Assembly (NCBI GenBank): GCA_021234155.1
Contig: JAJEKV010000108.1
Location: 1 to 64,000 of the forward strand
DNA from: Isoetes taiwanensis
Taxonomy: Eukaryota > Streptophyta > Lycopodiopsida > Isoetales > Isoetaceae
Direction of reading: 5' to 3'
DNA: 64,000 nt
Numbering within the stretch: the first letter of the stretch is position 1; every line of letters starts with the position of its first letter. The position numbers were made by a program, and so were the translations under genes. Below, piece by piece: positions 1 through 13,539 of the stretch. The notes beneath the pieces were generated by a model. The model ran no database searches. It was given only the letters and a program-made list of their open reading frames with translations, and had not been told where the DNA came from.

Positions 1-2616
1 GGAGGATAAGAAGGGACCCGCGAATGAAAGTGCAACACCATTATCTAGTATTCTTGTCCAAACAGAATTTAAAGAATGTACACATGCCGAAATAACCCTT
101 TCATCCTGCGGATGAGAAGCGACAAGGGGCCGGGAGATTTATTAGATGATGCAAGCCGCAGTTAGGATGATGATGAAAATGAAAACCTTACATGGGAGAA
201 TGTCTTGCAAAGCGTACAAGCACAAATGCAATCGAGAAAAAGGCTAACCAAGTGTGAGATTAGAGAAAGTTCATTGAAAAAGGGTTATTCTTTGGATTCT
301 TTGCCCTTTCTCATTCCCCTATTCTTGTCTGATACATTTGGTATTCATCCCACCTTGCTCAAACTATCTATACTTAAAAACAATTACATCGGTTGCATTA
401 TGAGCTTAAACTGCGTACCAAAAGAAATGACTTAATGTGGAATGAATTTCCGTCAACATGCTATCAAAATTTTTATGTCAAAAGCGCTATGTAATGGAGG
501 GCTATTAACTCTCTTATGTTCCTACTACAAATCATAGCAAAGCGATAAGAGAGATGAAGGCCATATCTAGTATCTGGGTTAGGGAATTGCATCCAAGTCG
601 AGAGCATCTTAAATAATGTTGTTGCAAAGGCGGGACAAACTAATGTTTATCACAAGTTAGATTTAAGCTAAGGCTTGTGGCACCATGAGCTTCCACATAA
701 GGCAAGGCGGGATGGGGTACTATGGATTGCATGATGAAGTTGCTCAACTTCACTCATGCTTGATTATTTTTCTAGGGAAACCTTCGAACTCAAAAGGGTA
801 TTAAACAATCAAAACTCCACCTAATGTCAATTTGCCCTTTAAGACCATTGATATTGTCCTCTTGAAGCAATTGATTATGGCCATGTTTGCAAAACAATGG
901 AGTCCATACTAACTATCATAACCCAATAAGAGGTGTATGCGTATTTTGGCTCTGTTCTTTTCCCTCGCCCTCTTCCTTATAAGGATGGCTTGAGGGATTG
1001 GTCATGAGTCGATTATGAAGAAGAATTCTTGGCTGAAGGTGGTAGCTTGAATTGCACAAAGGGAAGTTACTATTTACTTTTTTCTTGCCTTGGATGTCTT
1101 GTTAAATGGAAAAATGCTTTGCCCAATGGAAATTAGAAGGCTCAATTTTGCTAGTTTGAAAAGCTTGCGGAAAATCATGCCTAAAGGAAAGCACTCCAAG
1201 CTTCTAGGAATTCCATAGGCACTTGATGTCTACATGACAAGGATAAACTATTTATTCTAGACACCAAAAATAATGGCAGCTCAAGGACAAGGTGGTAATG
1301 GACAAAGTGTTCCCTTACGTCCTTAATAGAAATTTATAGTTTTCTGAGAATAGTTGAAATGTAATATTTTTGTGCTAAAGCATATGCCATAAAATATGTC
1401 AATTGGACAAGTAGGGCGTGCTCTAAGGCTAGCGAACTCATCCAACGATGAAGTTTATGTTGAATTAGTCAAATCGTTTTGCATTTTCAAATCAACCCTA
1501 ATGGTCTCTAACATTCTCATGCTAATGGTGTCAAAACTTCAATGGTACCTAAGTTTATTCTATAATAGAAAGTATATATTACTTTTTAGGGTTTGCATTC
1601 TTGGCGAATCATTTGGAGCCAAGTTACGTTTTGAATCTTCTTGCGACAACATTACCACGGTTATCAGCTCGATTGCAAAATTGTTGGAGTTGTGTGGTAT
1701 AAATAAGACATATTTATGTAAATCGATTATCGAGGTGGGATAGATTCTGCAAATGAGAAAAACCAGATAGCATCAAAGTTGCTACAATAGTTTAGTCATT
1801 TCCAATATTACAGTGTTTTTGCTATAGTGAAATTCATAGTGTTAAAGGGTGAACTTTTAAGTATTGCATTTTAAGCTTAATCTTCTAGATAAAAATTACT
1901 TGTTGATATTGCCTAGATATTTGCATTAAGCTCAAAAATTGAAATTGTATATAATATACAACAACGGTATCGAGCAAGATATTTAAAATGGCTAGCAAAC
2001 TTGGAGCATCTACGCTTAGTGCTATTGATGTGTTTAAAGGTGATCACGAGGTTTTCAAGTTTGGAAATAGAAGGTTCAAGATGTGTTAGCAATTGAAAGA
2101 TTGTGGGATATGGTTATAGGAGAAGGGCAATCAACTCTTAAATAGGAGATGTCCTAATAAAGGCAAAACATATACTATTGCAGTTAATGGAGGCAGTTCA
2201 ATTGGGGAGGCAGTTGGAGGATTTGAACGTACTAGCTACTGAAACTATCATTACACTTTATAGCTAAGGGAATGACTCCAAAGCAAAGTCTACAACTTCA
2301 TGGTTGCCTCATAGAAGCCGTACTTATGCACGGGAAAGCAGGGCACCCATTACTAAGCGTGTAGATAAGATATTGAATACATGGAAAGTAAAATGGGAAT
2401 GATGTTATCCCATAGCTAGATTATGATTTATAGGTTCGAAAGCTATGCCCAGTGTTGCTGGGCATCATACTTGTATCCTTTTGATGTCATCCCAATTATG
2501 AAGCTGTGAAAGCCATCCTAAAGATAGAGCATTGCAGATTTGCAAGTCATCTGCCAACAATCAAATGGTACCTCAGTATGTAGTGCCATGTGAAGCTGTG
2601 AAAGCGATCCTGACCA
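1..2616. other. No gene recognised
   Basis: AT-rich sequence with only short open frames on both strands, none resembling a known protein. A short stretch containing gaagctgtgaaagc is repeated at about 2,500 and 2,591. Nothing else could be supported here. Confidence 0.5.
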
Positions 2617-2724
2617 TGGAGCAATCACTGTTAGATGTAGTTACAAGGTCACCAAACCAATAAAATATCCAACAAATTCTATCGAAAATTGCTCATGTGA
2701 TTCACGAGAGGGATCTTATGGTTC
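2617..2724 (-). mobile_element. Truncated second LTR (start fragment)
   Basis: Read on the minus strand, this starts CCATAAGATCC and follows the first ~107 bases of the LTR at 60,739 and of the one ending at 4,143. It is preceded on the minus strand by a purine-rich run (about 2,725-2,750), as expected of a polypurine tract before a 3' LTR. After 2,617 the similarity stops, so the LTR is truncated. Confidence 0.55.
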
Positions 2725-2994
2725 TACTATTCTTCTACTTCCACTGCAAAAGCGCCTTTTGCCTTGGGATCACCTTCTTTGGAGATGGTCTATCATGGCT
2801 CAGTGCCTTCTATGACTTCCCAAAGCAATTTTGCTTTGGGATATAGAGTGAAATACCACACATGTCCATCCATCGTATCTTTTGCCCTCAAAAACGTGAG
2901 GCTCGAGATGAATGAGTGAAGAATTAGGGTTTTTCATTCCCTAAGCGCAGGATCTCTTTTGATTTTGGAGTTTTGAAAGCCTGCTCTAATACCA
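2725..2994 (-). mobile_element. Short internal region of Copia-type LTR element with PBS
   Basis: The minus strand reads TGGTATTAGAGCAGGC at 2,979-2,994, immediately after the LTR end. This is the usual Copia primer-binding site for initiator tRNA-Met. The following ~100 bases match the equivalent region at 61,856-61,975, including the stretch with aaccctaattcttcac. Only about 270 bases lie between the two LTR pieces and they hold no coding domain. The element is therefore non-autonomous (TRIM-like) or internally deleted. Confidence 0.65.
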
Positions 2995-4143
2995 CGTAGA
3001 GTCTAAACCAAAATGCAAACCAAGAAACTAGAAAACAAAAGTACATAAAATGAATGAATGAAATATAGTGGGCCTTTGGCTAATATACCCTAATGGGGTT
3101 CACCTGAGACTTAAAATCAGCGATGAGTGGGAGGTGGGCATGACTAGCTACATCAATATCCTCCGGTTGCAATAGTTTCATTGAGAGTTTCCTACCAGAT
3201 TAGCAGTTCTGCGATGGAACTTGCAGCGCTGCTCAGAATGTCATATGCCTTGCAACTTGCATTTTTTTTTATTATATCCATGTGAATCCAGCATAAAGGT
3301 CATAAATGTAAGAAACTAGGTGTCTGATGTAACTGTATATGGTTACAACGGACACACTGCTTATCTATCTATCGTGTGGCGTATCGTGTGGCGTGTCCTT
3401 GTTGGGCAAGTTCGAGTAAGAAGCTTTGTTTAGGTTGATATTAGAAATTTTTGGTTGAGCATCGTAGAAAATTTCAGGTAGATTTTATACATGTTTGTAT
3501 AAGGGCAATGCAAATTTCCCATTGGGACTGAAAATATCCGGCTATTTTTGAGGAAACATTAGGAAATTTATTTTTTGATTCTTAGGGTTGCAATGGCACA
3601 TATATCAAAACATATAGGATGGATCATTGTCTAAATTTGGGTTAACAACTATCTAAACAAGAAGATGGACCCATAGTCTATGTCTAAATAGAATAGAATA
3701 GAATAGATTTTTTTAGCGTCCACGAGACCAATAGGTCATGGGACCCATACAATGGGCTAGTACAATCATACTACTAGGATTAAAAAACCCCTGCCTCGAA
3801 AGATTTTCAAGGGAAAAACCTTTGCAGTAATGATGATACTAGACAAGCAGAGATAATGACTACTGAGGGCTCAGCAAGTATGTAGAATGTCAAGTCATGC
3901 ACAGATGGTGCTCACGAGAAGTTATTAGGCGTGGAATGGAATGCTAAGGTCAAAAATGATTAGGACTATCTCAAAAGCGAGGGCAACTTTCGGAAGAGTA
4001 TGGACAAACTTGTGAGATTGTCTAAAAGCGAGGATGGAGCAATTCTTTGTTAGATATAGCTCTACGGGCTTCCCAAACCAATATAATACTCGAGCGAAAT
4101 TCAAAAATTGCTCGTGTTATTCACGAGGGGGATCGTATGGTAC
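2995..4143 (-). mobile_element. LTR of Copia-type element (minus strand), interrupted
   Basis: On the minus strand this is the counterpart of 60,739-61,839. Shared blocks are 2,995-3,580, about 3,600-3,690 and about 4,000-4,143. Relative to the right-hand copy it lacks roughly 270 bases near 3,590 and has about 300 extra bases at 3,690-3,995. The inner end reads ...TCTACG, where the other copy has TCTACA. The divergence indicates an old insertion. Confidence 0.65.
3690..3995. mobile_element. ~300-bp insertion inside the LTR
   Basis: This segment is absent from the LTR at 60.7-61.8 kb. It begins with repeats of GAATA followed by a T-run, which could be the tail of a short non-LTR insertion in minus orientation. 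No coding sequence or pol III boxes were recognised, so the class is unknown. Confidence 0.4.
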
Positions 4144-7100
4144 CTCTTCTCTCGCAGGAGATTGAGGGATGTTATAACCATGCCTAGCAATATACTCAGT
4201 GTTTGAATAAAATGAAATAACAACAGCACTTTATAAAACGTACAAAATTAACTCACCAAGAAGACACGCAAAATTTGGAGGATCAGCAGGGGACACCAAG
4301 GCCTTCTCGACTTGTGGCGAGAACATTACCGACTCATCGATTATAGGGTCAATCACATATTGTATAAAGGATACTAATGGATTACTAGTAAAGGTGCGGC
4401 GTTGAAAACTTGGAAATAACACTATCTTGAGATCAAGGAAGATATTGTACTTTTTGGATGCAATAGAACTTGGGTGTTATGCCCGATTATAATAATCCGA
4501 GGGGTTTGCAGCTTAATTGTTATAAATAGGGCATAACACACTCATTGCAAAGTGCTATCCCTCCCATGAAATATGCATAAATTAGACATTTTTCTTGCTT
4601 TGTAACAATTGTTTTTCATGTGGTTGATTTCAAAAATATTTACAATTTTGTATCTACTTTCTTTTATTGCTAAATGTAATATGGTGATCCAAAGGTGGGT
4701 TTAAGGGGCATGCTTAGGTATTGTTTGTTCCAACATGTAGGGGCAAGGAGGCGCCTATTTTATGGGCATCTCATTTTATATTACGTAAAGGGTGGTTGCA
4801 AACTATTGCTTCTTTATTAGATTTTGGATTATTTAGGCTATAGCTATGGGCTATAGTTTACATTCTAGAGCCTATACCCCATGGGTTTGAAGGTAAAAGA
4901 AAAGTCTCAGTAAGGCCCTGCTAAACTTCAGAGATTATCATATGCATGCAACTATACAACAATCATTCACGTTTGGTTTCTACATCCTTCAGATTGGCTT
5001 ATCTTAGTGTATTTTTCAAAAATTGGCTGCCTCCTTTCATATTTAAAGTTTTCAAATGTAGGGTATCTTAATGTAGGGTATCTTTGATCAAGATGCACGC
5101 CATCCTTCCCTATAATGGGGTACAACTCCACCAAATGCATTGTAGTTAAACATTTAGTATGGTCAAATATATCCTAGCCGATCACATCATGAACATCGTA
5201 CACAAATGAATGGAATAATTTTATAAAGGAGACTGCAAATTCAATAGAAGGTATCGCGTAAACGGTTAGTCTTTTAATAGCAAAGTTCAATTTGAAACGG
5301 CTCACTAATTTTTTTTTTAAGCTGTATTTGAGATTCCAAGCAATGCCCCATTTCTGAAAAATCCAAGCCGGACTTGGAAGTCGATCTCAAAATTTAAGGT
5401 CGGTTATCGGTGAGGGGAAGTTGCCAAACTTAACCTCGGAAATTACAGGAAACATACCCTAATTCATCCTTTCAAATAGCGTGAAAAATAGTGGAGCTTG
5501 TTGTTATTGATTGGCATGGAATCAATGATTGCATTGCAAAATCTTGGAAATCGATAGATCGAGAGAAAGTTATACTTGTGAGCCAAGACTTATTTATTCA
5601 TATTTATTCATTCCTTATGGCAATGAATTGGTTGCAAAAGCTTTCCACAAATGGGCTGCTAGTATTCCATAAAAACTGTGCTCATATTCGGAAGAAAAAA
5701 CAAATCATTACGAGATGTACTATATAGATATGCTCTTACACATATGGGACTTATGATAATGTCCCTAAAAGCTCTAACAATGCTTACGGAAATTTACCTT
5801 TCGAAAGCGTGAGGCAAATGCTCCATATTTTAAAAGCTGGCCATAGCAACCTCAAAAAGACACGGGGGGGGCACGGATGACTTGCTTCTTTGTTTCTAAA
5901 CCTAAGCCTCGAACACTTGGCTGGATATCCAAGATGAAAAAATCATCCCAACGACGACCATAGGCGGTTCATTTTGCTTCTAAACTTGGGCCTGATCTCC
6001 AAGCTGCGACTGCATATGAAGATGTGCATTTCTAACAAAACAATTGCATAGGTTGCAGATCTGCATACGATATTCCAAAGATTAGGCCTAGCTCCAATCT
6101 CAACCGGATCAATACCTCCATTGGTTCAACATGCTCCGGCATACCCTTTTTACTTTACCTACCTATGTTAAATATAGACAACCTCAAATAAACAACCCAC
6201 ATGGCTCTATATGCATGTTAATGAATTGGCGAGAGGAATCAAATACAATCCCAAAATGTCAAGAAGGCTCCAAAGATGCTCTATAACTTAAAGCATGTAT
6301 ACCCCATCGCATAAAATGAATGCGCAATGTAATATTAAGCCATATTGTCCCCATGAGTCGAACATATACATTCTTGTATGCGAGATCCATCTATTCATGA
6401 AGCATTCTCCAAATAGTTACTTGGTCTACAAAAGGCAAATGAAATTTTGAATTAATACATGTGGAGAGGGTCCAACATATACACTCTTGTGTGCGATTCC
6501 TATCATAGAACTCTTGCCTCAATAAACTTTTATTAATGCAAAAAAGTATCTTTGTTGCAGCGCAAAGATCTTGGGACAATATGAAGTCCAACAACCAAAC
6601 TGCATTGCAATTCACACTCGGCAAAAGCCCATTGCAAGATGAATGAAGAAAAACATGAAATCAATACAATATTAAGAAGCGGCTATGCTCAAAACAATAT
6701 CTGCTGACTATAATGCTCAAAAGCGACATTTTAAAAGTTTTATGTTCAGCTATCTTTGTACGGTTACCTAACTTACATGCAATCTATGTCTTTGTGAATT
6801 ATAGATACGTTACAAACTGAAGAGTACACAATAAACTTGGGGACAATAGAAAACTCCAACAACCAAACCTACAATACTTGATAATTGAAAGAACAATGTG
6901 CTTTGTTGGAAACTACATTGTGCTTTTCATAAGAAATAGTGATCAAATATGGGTAACAAAAAGCTCCTTCCATAGCAAGCATGAGTTCGGATGAGGAATT
7001 GAACATGGCATGTAGAAAAAGCTGGAAATCTCGAGAAGGAACAATAATTATGTTTGTTTATGAAATGTGTCCCCGATTACTCAAGTACTCAAGCCCACTG

Positions 7101-9436
7101 TGACTTGGTGCTATGAGGTTGCCAAAGTCAAGCATCAAGACAAATCTGAACACTAATATACATAATAGAAGGTAGGTCTCAAGAATAATTTGGACTTGAA
7201 AATTCTGAGGAGATAGATCACGGTCGCAAGAGCCCCATTTGAAGACTTACACTTTTAGAAGTCCTAGTGAGCAGAAGGAGGACAATCTTCATCTTTTCTT
7301 ACATATAGGATGTCGAGTGAGCTGTGGATAACTTTCGAGGCCGTAGCTTAAGATGAATTTATTGTGAATAATATTGGAGATGAGGGTAGGCGAAATAATC
7401 AAACCTTAATGAAGCTGAAGACAAATTTGTTGTGATCTTTGAAGCTATGGCGACCCTCAAGGAATTTAGAAGATTATCGGAAGCCGAAATGAAGCCAGAA
7501 CACTATCTTGCGACCAAAATTACCCCTGGGCCCATATTAATCTAGCCTCAATTTGGACATGCAACCTCAGTATAGCAGTCTCGGATGTCCTCCATGCCGT
7601 CCACGATGTCCTCCATGCCGTTCAGATAAGCATGTCGGATATGAAGGTCGAAATAAAAAAGGGCAAAATCGAAACCAAAATCAAGGCTAAGGAATTTTTC
7701 CCCATTTTTGGCAAATCGGAATTGTTTTCGTGCGGGCAAAACCCACGAAACCTTAGGAAATCAAGTTAAGAGAAAATTCTAAAAAGTTTTGAACCCGGAA
7801 AAACCAAATTTAAACAATAGGATTATAAAAAATTGTGCTCTTATGTACGCAAATAAGTGATCGAGAATTACAAAAGGATATGAAATTGGGCATTCGAGGA
7901 AGATTCAACAAGTGTTTAAGTACTCACAAATATCAAAAAGTGCCTTACTTTTGGGTAGGGGACTCAAAGTTGTTCACTACCTTTAGGCAGCCACCAAATG
8001 TGCCGAGAGAGTTAATTTCAAATCGAAGATCTATCTACGCCTTTGGTTGTACAAGATACACACGGAAAAGGCAGCAATCTCTATGTCTTAGGCTTTACCA
8101 TAACATACATAATGTTGCACCTAAAGTTTCTGAGGAGACTACAAGTTCCATGATCGATGCATTGGAAAGCGTTTGACATGTCCTAATCATAAGATCAATA
8201 ATAAGATCTTTGGAAAAAATGTTTCTATTGATTTTCATAAAAGCTGACATTTAATCCTACTTAACGGTTAGAAATTTATTTGCGTGCACAGCTTAGTGAT
8301 ATTATCAACATTTTGCTCCATGAACCATAAGACTACATCCTGACGAGCAACCTCTGAAAGCTTCCTTTCTAATTTTGGTTTCACTTCTTCTATTGATCTC
8401 CACAATTTTCCAATGAATATGTCACCATCCCCAAATTGACGTACATCCGTTGCATGAAAAGAATCAAAGCCAAAATAGCTTCCATTTGGGAACCACCGAG
8501 AATGAAAGTTAAGTATACAAAAATAAGCATAAAAAGTAAGAGGTCAATCCCTACTAGCCCGTAATATCAAGTCCTTGAATGCTTTTTCAGCCTTGCAAGA
8601 TAGAAGAACGAGCAACACAAGGATGATGCCGCCTCCCTGTCTGCGAACAAGCAGAGCCTAAGCATAGACACTCAGGCCGATCAAAAACCATGTAGAAAAT
8701 AAGGCTTAGTTCACAGAAACAAGCAAAGAACAGGCCTGTTGCTCGGGCTTTGGCATGCAGCTCAAGCTCCGAGGGATTAATGGGTATCTGGAATGTAATC
8801 GTTGCAAATGAATGCATTAGAGGAGGAGGTCGACATCTGTTAGGCTATCGGTTACATGGTAAGAAGAGTCTCACCCATTACTTGAGGGTGACCCTTGATT
8901 TAATTAATAAATATTTGAAAGATGCTATTGGGCTTCATACATTCTTTTGCATGTGTCCAGAAGTTAATGGGGCATTTACAACTTCTTCTGCTTAAGCTAT
9001 TAGGTTGTGAATTAGATTATTAGATATGGCTCAAGGCACTAAAGCATAATTTCATTATATATGAACTTTTCCTAAGTCCATATGACTCCCAAATGGACCC
9101 GATTTTTTAGAATATAGGGGTTTTATTTGTTAGAATGATGCAAAATTTCGGGAATCGTGCAGGTAGGTGAGATGGCAGGCCTTGTATCTATTAAGCCAAA
9201 GAAGCGCCATCCAGGAGTTTTGTCCGTCAAAGCGCCTTCACTAGAGGTGGTCGCCCGCGGTAGCCGCATTCGCAAATGCATAGTGTAGATTCATAGTCGG
9301 GGACGGTCGAGAATGGTCCAGAACCGAGGCCGCGACAATGGATTCACAATGGCGAAATCTGAGTCCCATATCTGCGAGCCAATATTAGCTCATGCGAATC
9401 AACCCGAGGGTTGAGGTGCGAGCGAGATAAACCAAA
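4144..9436. other. No gene recognised (5.3 kb)
   Basis: AT-rich intergenic sequence. The open frames are short (under about 115 codons), have no recognisable motifs and lack convincing splice context. GC content rises after about 9.15 kb, approaching the exon at 9,437. Confidence 0.4.
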
Positions 9437-9682
9437 ATGGCCGCGAGAAGAAATGAGACACCAACTCATGAAGCTCCTCGTCGTGGAGAGTTGATGAAGG
9501 ATGGCAATGAGCGGATCACCTCGGCGGGGGTAAGCTGGAAGCTGCTTGATTTCATTGAAGCGCCATATTCTGAGGCGAAGCTCGAAGAGGCTGCTGAAAA
9601 TGGAGGATGTTTGGCTGCACTTGAGGTTCGGTCGTTATTTAAGCTTTACAAGAAGGAAAAAAGGGGCGTGTGGGTTTGGTAA
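9437..9682 (+). CDS. Possible first exon, unknown protein
   Basis: An ATG in good context (accaaaATGGCC) opens an 81-codon frame, MAARRNETPTHE..., rich in charged residues and in a locally GC-rich island. I do not recognise the protein. It lies 1.5 kb upstream of a ParB-like fragment on the same strand (10,975-11,480). The sequence between holds a cluster of AAATTGGGC...GCCCAATTT palindromes, the type found in introns of the gene at 24.5-32.4 kb. It may therefore be the first exon of a related gene. The join is not shown by the sequence. Confidence 0.35.
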   Translation: MAARRNETPTHEAPRRGELMKDGNERITSAGVSWKLLDFIEAPYSEAKLEEAAENGGCLAALEVRSLFKLYKKEKRGVWVW

Positions 9683-9959
9683 CCAAGCTCATCCTCGGCC
9701 TCCCATTCGATCACGAGGTGGATGGCCCGGCGATCTGTATAGCCGACAAGCCATTCTGAGTTCGATCTGGGGGATCTAATTGCGGTGGGCTGGGCATTGG
9801 TTGAAACCTCCATGTATAATATTATCTACTATTATCTATTATGTTTCTGTTCAACTATCTCTTTCGAGGCATGATGTTTAGTTGTTTTTATTATCTATGT
9901 ACTCCAGCCATGTACTCCATTCCTATATGAATAGAATGGTTCTTGTCTACATTGCTGTG

Positions 9960-10405
9960 TACAAACTGGGCGCCCGCCCACTTTGCATTTGGGAACTGGG
10001 CCACCCCCGAGAAATTGGGTTTCTGAACAAAGCTTTCTCGAGGCTACCCCTGAGAAATTGGGCGGCCGCCCACTTTGTCTTGGAGATGGTCTGATGAAAG
10101 TTACCTCCAGTCCTCCAGAGCAAATTGAAGCCCGCCCACTTTGCTCTTGGAATTGTCTGAACAAAGCTTTCTCGAAGCCACCCCCGACAAATTGGGCGCC
10201 CGCCCACTTTGTCCAGGAGATGATCTGATGAAAGTTACCTCCAGTCCTCCAGAGCAAATTGGGCGCTCGCCCACTTTGCTCTTGGAATTGTCTAAACAAA
10301 GCTCCTTGGAGGCTTCCCAGCTTAATTGGACGGGGGCCCACTTTGCCTTGGGAATTCCATCGAGACCTCCAGAAAAAAATGGGCGGGCGCCCAATTTCCT
10401 TGGGT
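9960..10405. repeat. Cluster of AAATTGGGC/GCCCAATTT palindromes
   Basis: About seven hairpin units start near 9,967, 10,052, 10,123, 10,190, 10,255, 10,323 and 10,376. Arms are variants of AAATTGGGC and GCCCA(C/A)TTT around a variable GC-rich centre. Most units are followed by a shared spacer that includes CTTGGAATTGTCT or TCCTCCAGAGCAAATTG, giving a degenerate tandem array of about 65-70 bp. Open frames across the array are by-products of the repeat. Confidence 0.8.
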
Positions 10406-10974
10406 TACAGCCCGAATGGAAAATGACAAAAACTAGATCGAAAGCGAAGATAAGAAGGCGAATGATAACAAGCTGAGAGATCACGAGAACACAGTTATAT
10501 CATATAAAGTTACGAAATACATGGCTCAGAGATTATAATTATTGGTGATTTTGTCAATCTCATAAGCCTCGCGCTCCGGAACCCAAACAATATGGATAGT
10601 AATATGGTATTTTCGTAGGGAGTCTTTCTTTTCGACCCATTAGCTATACCATGCATTGAAGATGCATGCATGAAGATCGTCGAAAGTCATAAAGGCAAGT
10701 GAGGGTGTCAAGATTTGACCTCTGAAGAAGTCTAGCGGGGACGTGAGACATAGCAAAGGAATGTGTTGTGCACTTTCGAATGCGGCTATATTTATAGGCA
10801 TGGAATTATTGATGACAAGCTGTAGCAACATTATTGGGTGTATATACGGTAGTATGTATATCAATAATCTTTCAATACAATACCATCAATAATTATGGTG
10901 GGTATAAATATATATCAAACCAATTTAGATCCATCAAATTTGGCTGCGTCTAGCCATGTGGTCTCATTACGGTC

Positions 10975-11480
10975 ACGAGCGTGATTCCATTACGCAAGAT
11001 GAATCCGCGAAAACTTCAAGCGATCTTGTGGCGAGATACCGATGGAAGGCTGGATGACCATTGTGGCTCTCAATCCTCGCCATTATCACGGTCCCGCCGA
11101 TGTTATCATCCATCGATATGGAATAGAGAGCACCAAATGTACATGATAGAAAAAGATCAGCTTTGGGGTGTGCGGTGGCAATGACTCGGAAAGAGTCCCC
11201 TAAATCAATGCTTGTCATGTTGTTGTAATCAGTTTGTGTGAGTATCCAGCGCCAATCACACTTCTTTGTGTAATACAAAGTTCTCACGAGATAAACTATT
11301 ACACTTGTCTTGTATATGACTCTGTGAAACAATATTAATCCCCATTCACGAAATTGAAATTGGAAAGCAGCCCATTTCGTTGGAATGATTGATGGCGATG
11401 TACATGGCGTACATTACATGATACTTGTACATGCTACAATCTACACCAATAATTCACATCAATAATTTTACCTCACTATA
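10975..11480 (+). pseudogene. ParB-like domain fragment, frame broken
   Basis: Around 11,049-11,145 one frame reads GWMTIVALNPRHYHGPADVI, followed after stops by FGVCGGNDSERV (about 11,160-11,200). The order (V-x-LNP, then GGN-[HD]-S-x-x-V) is that of ParB/sulfiredoxin-fold nuclease domains. It parallels NPQTYAAI ... VNGNHNT at 27.2-27.3 kb and VLGGTHSYKA at 18.3 kb. Stops and shifts interrupt it, and no methyltransferase motif was found downstream. It could be a degenerate relative of the two minus-strand genes. The family assignment is by eye only. Confidence 0.4.
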
Positions 11481-12344
11481 AAGGGCTCCACTTTCGGTGA
11501 GGTCATTCATCTCCCATGGCATCCTTGCCTCCTCGTCGAACGCGTCGCGAACCATCAAGTGCTCCATGATCTAGGGATCTTTGTGAATGCGTGATGAACG
11601 GTGTCAAATTTGATCTCTATCTGCAATCCCTAGCGGATGGTCCTGAGATTCGTTGCCTCGGGCAAACTCGTGTAGTGATCCACATAATCGGCTACGATCG
11701 GGGAGATCTATGGTGAATGCCATCAGCGGCGGTGTTGATGATGAGTGAATCGTGATATAAGGATGTAAACAAGGTTTAAAACAAGGTTGCATATTAAGCG
11801 AGAGCAAATCATCTAAGCGGGGAGGCGGAAGGAATATTCCCCAAAGATTCCCCTTTTTTCCTCCAAAAAGGGGCTAAATTGAGGTAAAATACAAAAAGGA
11901 CATAAAATTGTATTTTGCCCCCCCCAAACATAGCCTATTTCTTTGTGCGAAGAGGGAATTGGTATGTCAAAGTGACACTTTTCAATCACTAGAATTTTTT
12001 CCCAAGTATGTTTTAAAAAGAGAACTCATGTTTTAAGAGCACATAACTTTTATTCAAAAGTAGAAGTGAAATAATGTAGAAATTGTAGTATATTCAAAAT
12101 TGATGATAGAATCTTGATATTTACATGCAAAATTCTGATTATTTTTTTAAGTACTCGGTTTTGTGCAAAGGTGTGAGGAGCAATAGCCGGAAGGATCGAG
12201 CACAAAAATAGCGATTAAAGTTCTTTGATTTAAAAGACCAATAAATATCGATTTTCCATGTGCCTTAGAAATTATCAAATTTCTCTTGTTTAAATAGTGG
12301 AGATAATAGCGAAAAAAGGATATTGTGTTGAACACGTGAAACCC
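11481..12344. other. No gene recognised
   Basis: A TATAAAG motif at about 11,477 is followed by ATGGCATCC at 11,516, but that frame stops after 17 codons. The rest is AT-rich and without recognisable coding sequence. Confidence 0.35.
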
Positions 12345-12665
12345 TTAATGTGATACGGAATACACTTGCTATTACGGAATAGCGAAATAGAAAAAAAAAA
12401 AAAAAAAACTTTTTGTATACGGAATACACTTCTTATTCTAGAATAGAAAGAAAAAAAGCAGTAAGATCAACTAGATTTTTCGCATTTTTAGTTTATTTCA
12501 ATGACCATGCAATTTATTTATTTTTTGTTTCCGCGGGGATCTGAGGTTGTGGTTGAAACAATAAAGGGTTTGTTGATTGTTTTGTATAAAGGGGGGATAC
12601 GGTTTAGGCTCTAAATAATAGTGGGAAATGTATTACGGAATACACTTTGTATTCGAATACGTTTT
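12345..12665. repeat. TATTCCGGAATA-type palindromic words, first cluster
   Basis: Repeated words of the form TACGGAATACACTT..TATTC occur near 12,355, 12,373, 12,418 and 12,632, around a run of 18 A. Their arms are variants of GTATTC/GAATAC. The same word recurs at 14.5-14.66 kb, with one perfect palindrome there. Confidence 0.55.
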
Positions 12666-12832
12666 TAATTTGAAACGGGGAGAGGCGAATTTTTGCTCGC
12701 CTCCTTTGGGAAATTTGAATCGGCGATCTTCTTGGCTCTACCTCGGCTCACGGCATCTTTGGGCTGCCAGTGCGGCATGGTGATCCAAACGGTTTTAGTA
12801 TGCACAAGTTATTAGATTTAGGGATTCATGTT

Positions 12833-13048
12833 ATTCGGGTTATTTAGGGTCTTCGGCACCATCGGGTTTGTTATTTAGGGTCTTGGGTTGACTATCAGGT
12901 CTTCAGTGACTATCAGGTCATCAAGTTTGTCATTTAGGGTCTTCAACTATCGATCTTTAGCAACTTCGGCGGCTATCAGGCATGGTTCGGCAACTATTTA
13001 GGGTCTTGACAACTATCAGGCATGGTTCGACAACTATTTAGGGCATGT
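12833..13048. repeat. Degenerate short repeats (TTTAGGGTCTT / AACTATCAGG)
   Basis: ATTTAGGGTCTT and (G)ACTATCAGG(C/T) recur several times each with short spacers, forming an irregular minisatellite. No coding content is visible. Confidence 0.6.
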
Positions 13049-13539
13049 CTTTGCATCTCAGGCGGGGGCTTTTACCTTTGCCCAATTTAAAGCTGGCTTT
13101 TCTTTGCTTCATGCAATGAGGAATGCTTCTATGGGAATCTTTCTATACGGGGTTTTGGATGCAAGGTTTTATCGGACTTTGTGCCGCGGGGTTTTGGATG
13201 CGAAAACAAACATGCCGGTGCAATTCTTGTTTGACATTTGCTCCTAATACTTATCGTCCTTGGAGTTATATCTCAGTTGTGAAGGTAAATTAATCCATAA
13301 CAATTGGTTACTAAATGATAAGAGTTACTAACTTGATTACGATTGGAAGCTACCCAGATCCCTCTTGGTGACATAAATTTAAAAATGAGACCGAGCTTGC
13401 GAGAAATGGTCAACATCCTTTGAGATTGTAAGTTTTTGAATTATTTTATTAAGTTATCTATGTCGATCAGCTCTTGGCCTAACTATCTTCAATAATCTGA
13501 GGAAATTTAGTTACTTCTTCATTTTGTCGGTTTGAGAAG

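Noticed and set aside
9882-10484. Several overlapping open frames on both strands (repeated KWAG/RPI-type peptides)
   Set aside because: They arise from the palindrome array, which is open in many frames at once because it lacks stop triplets.
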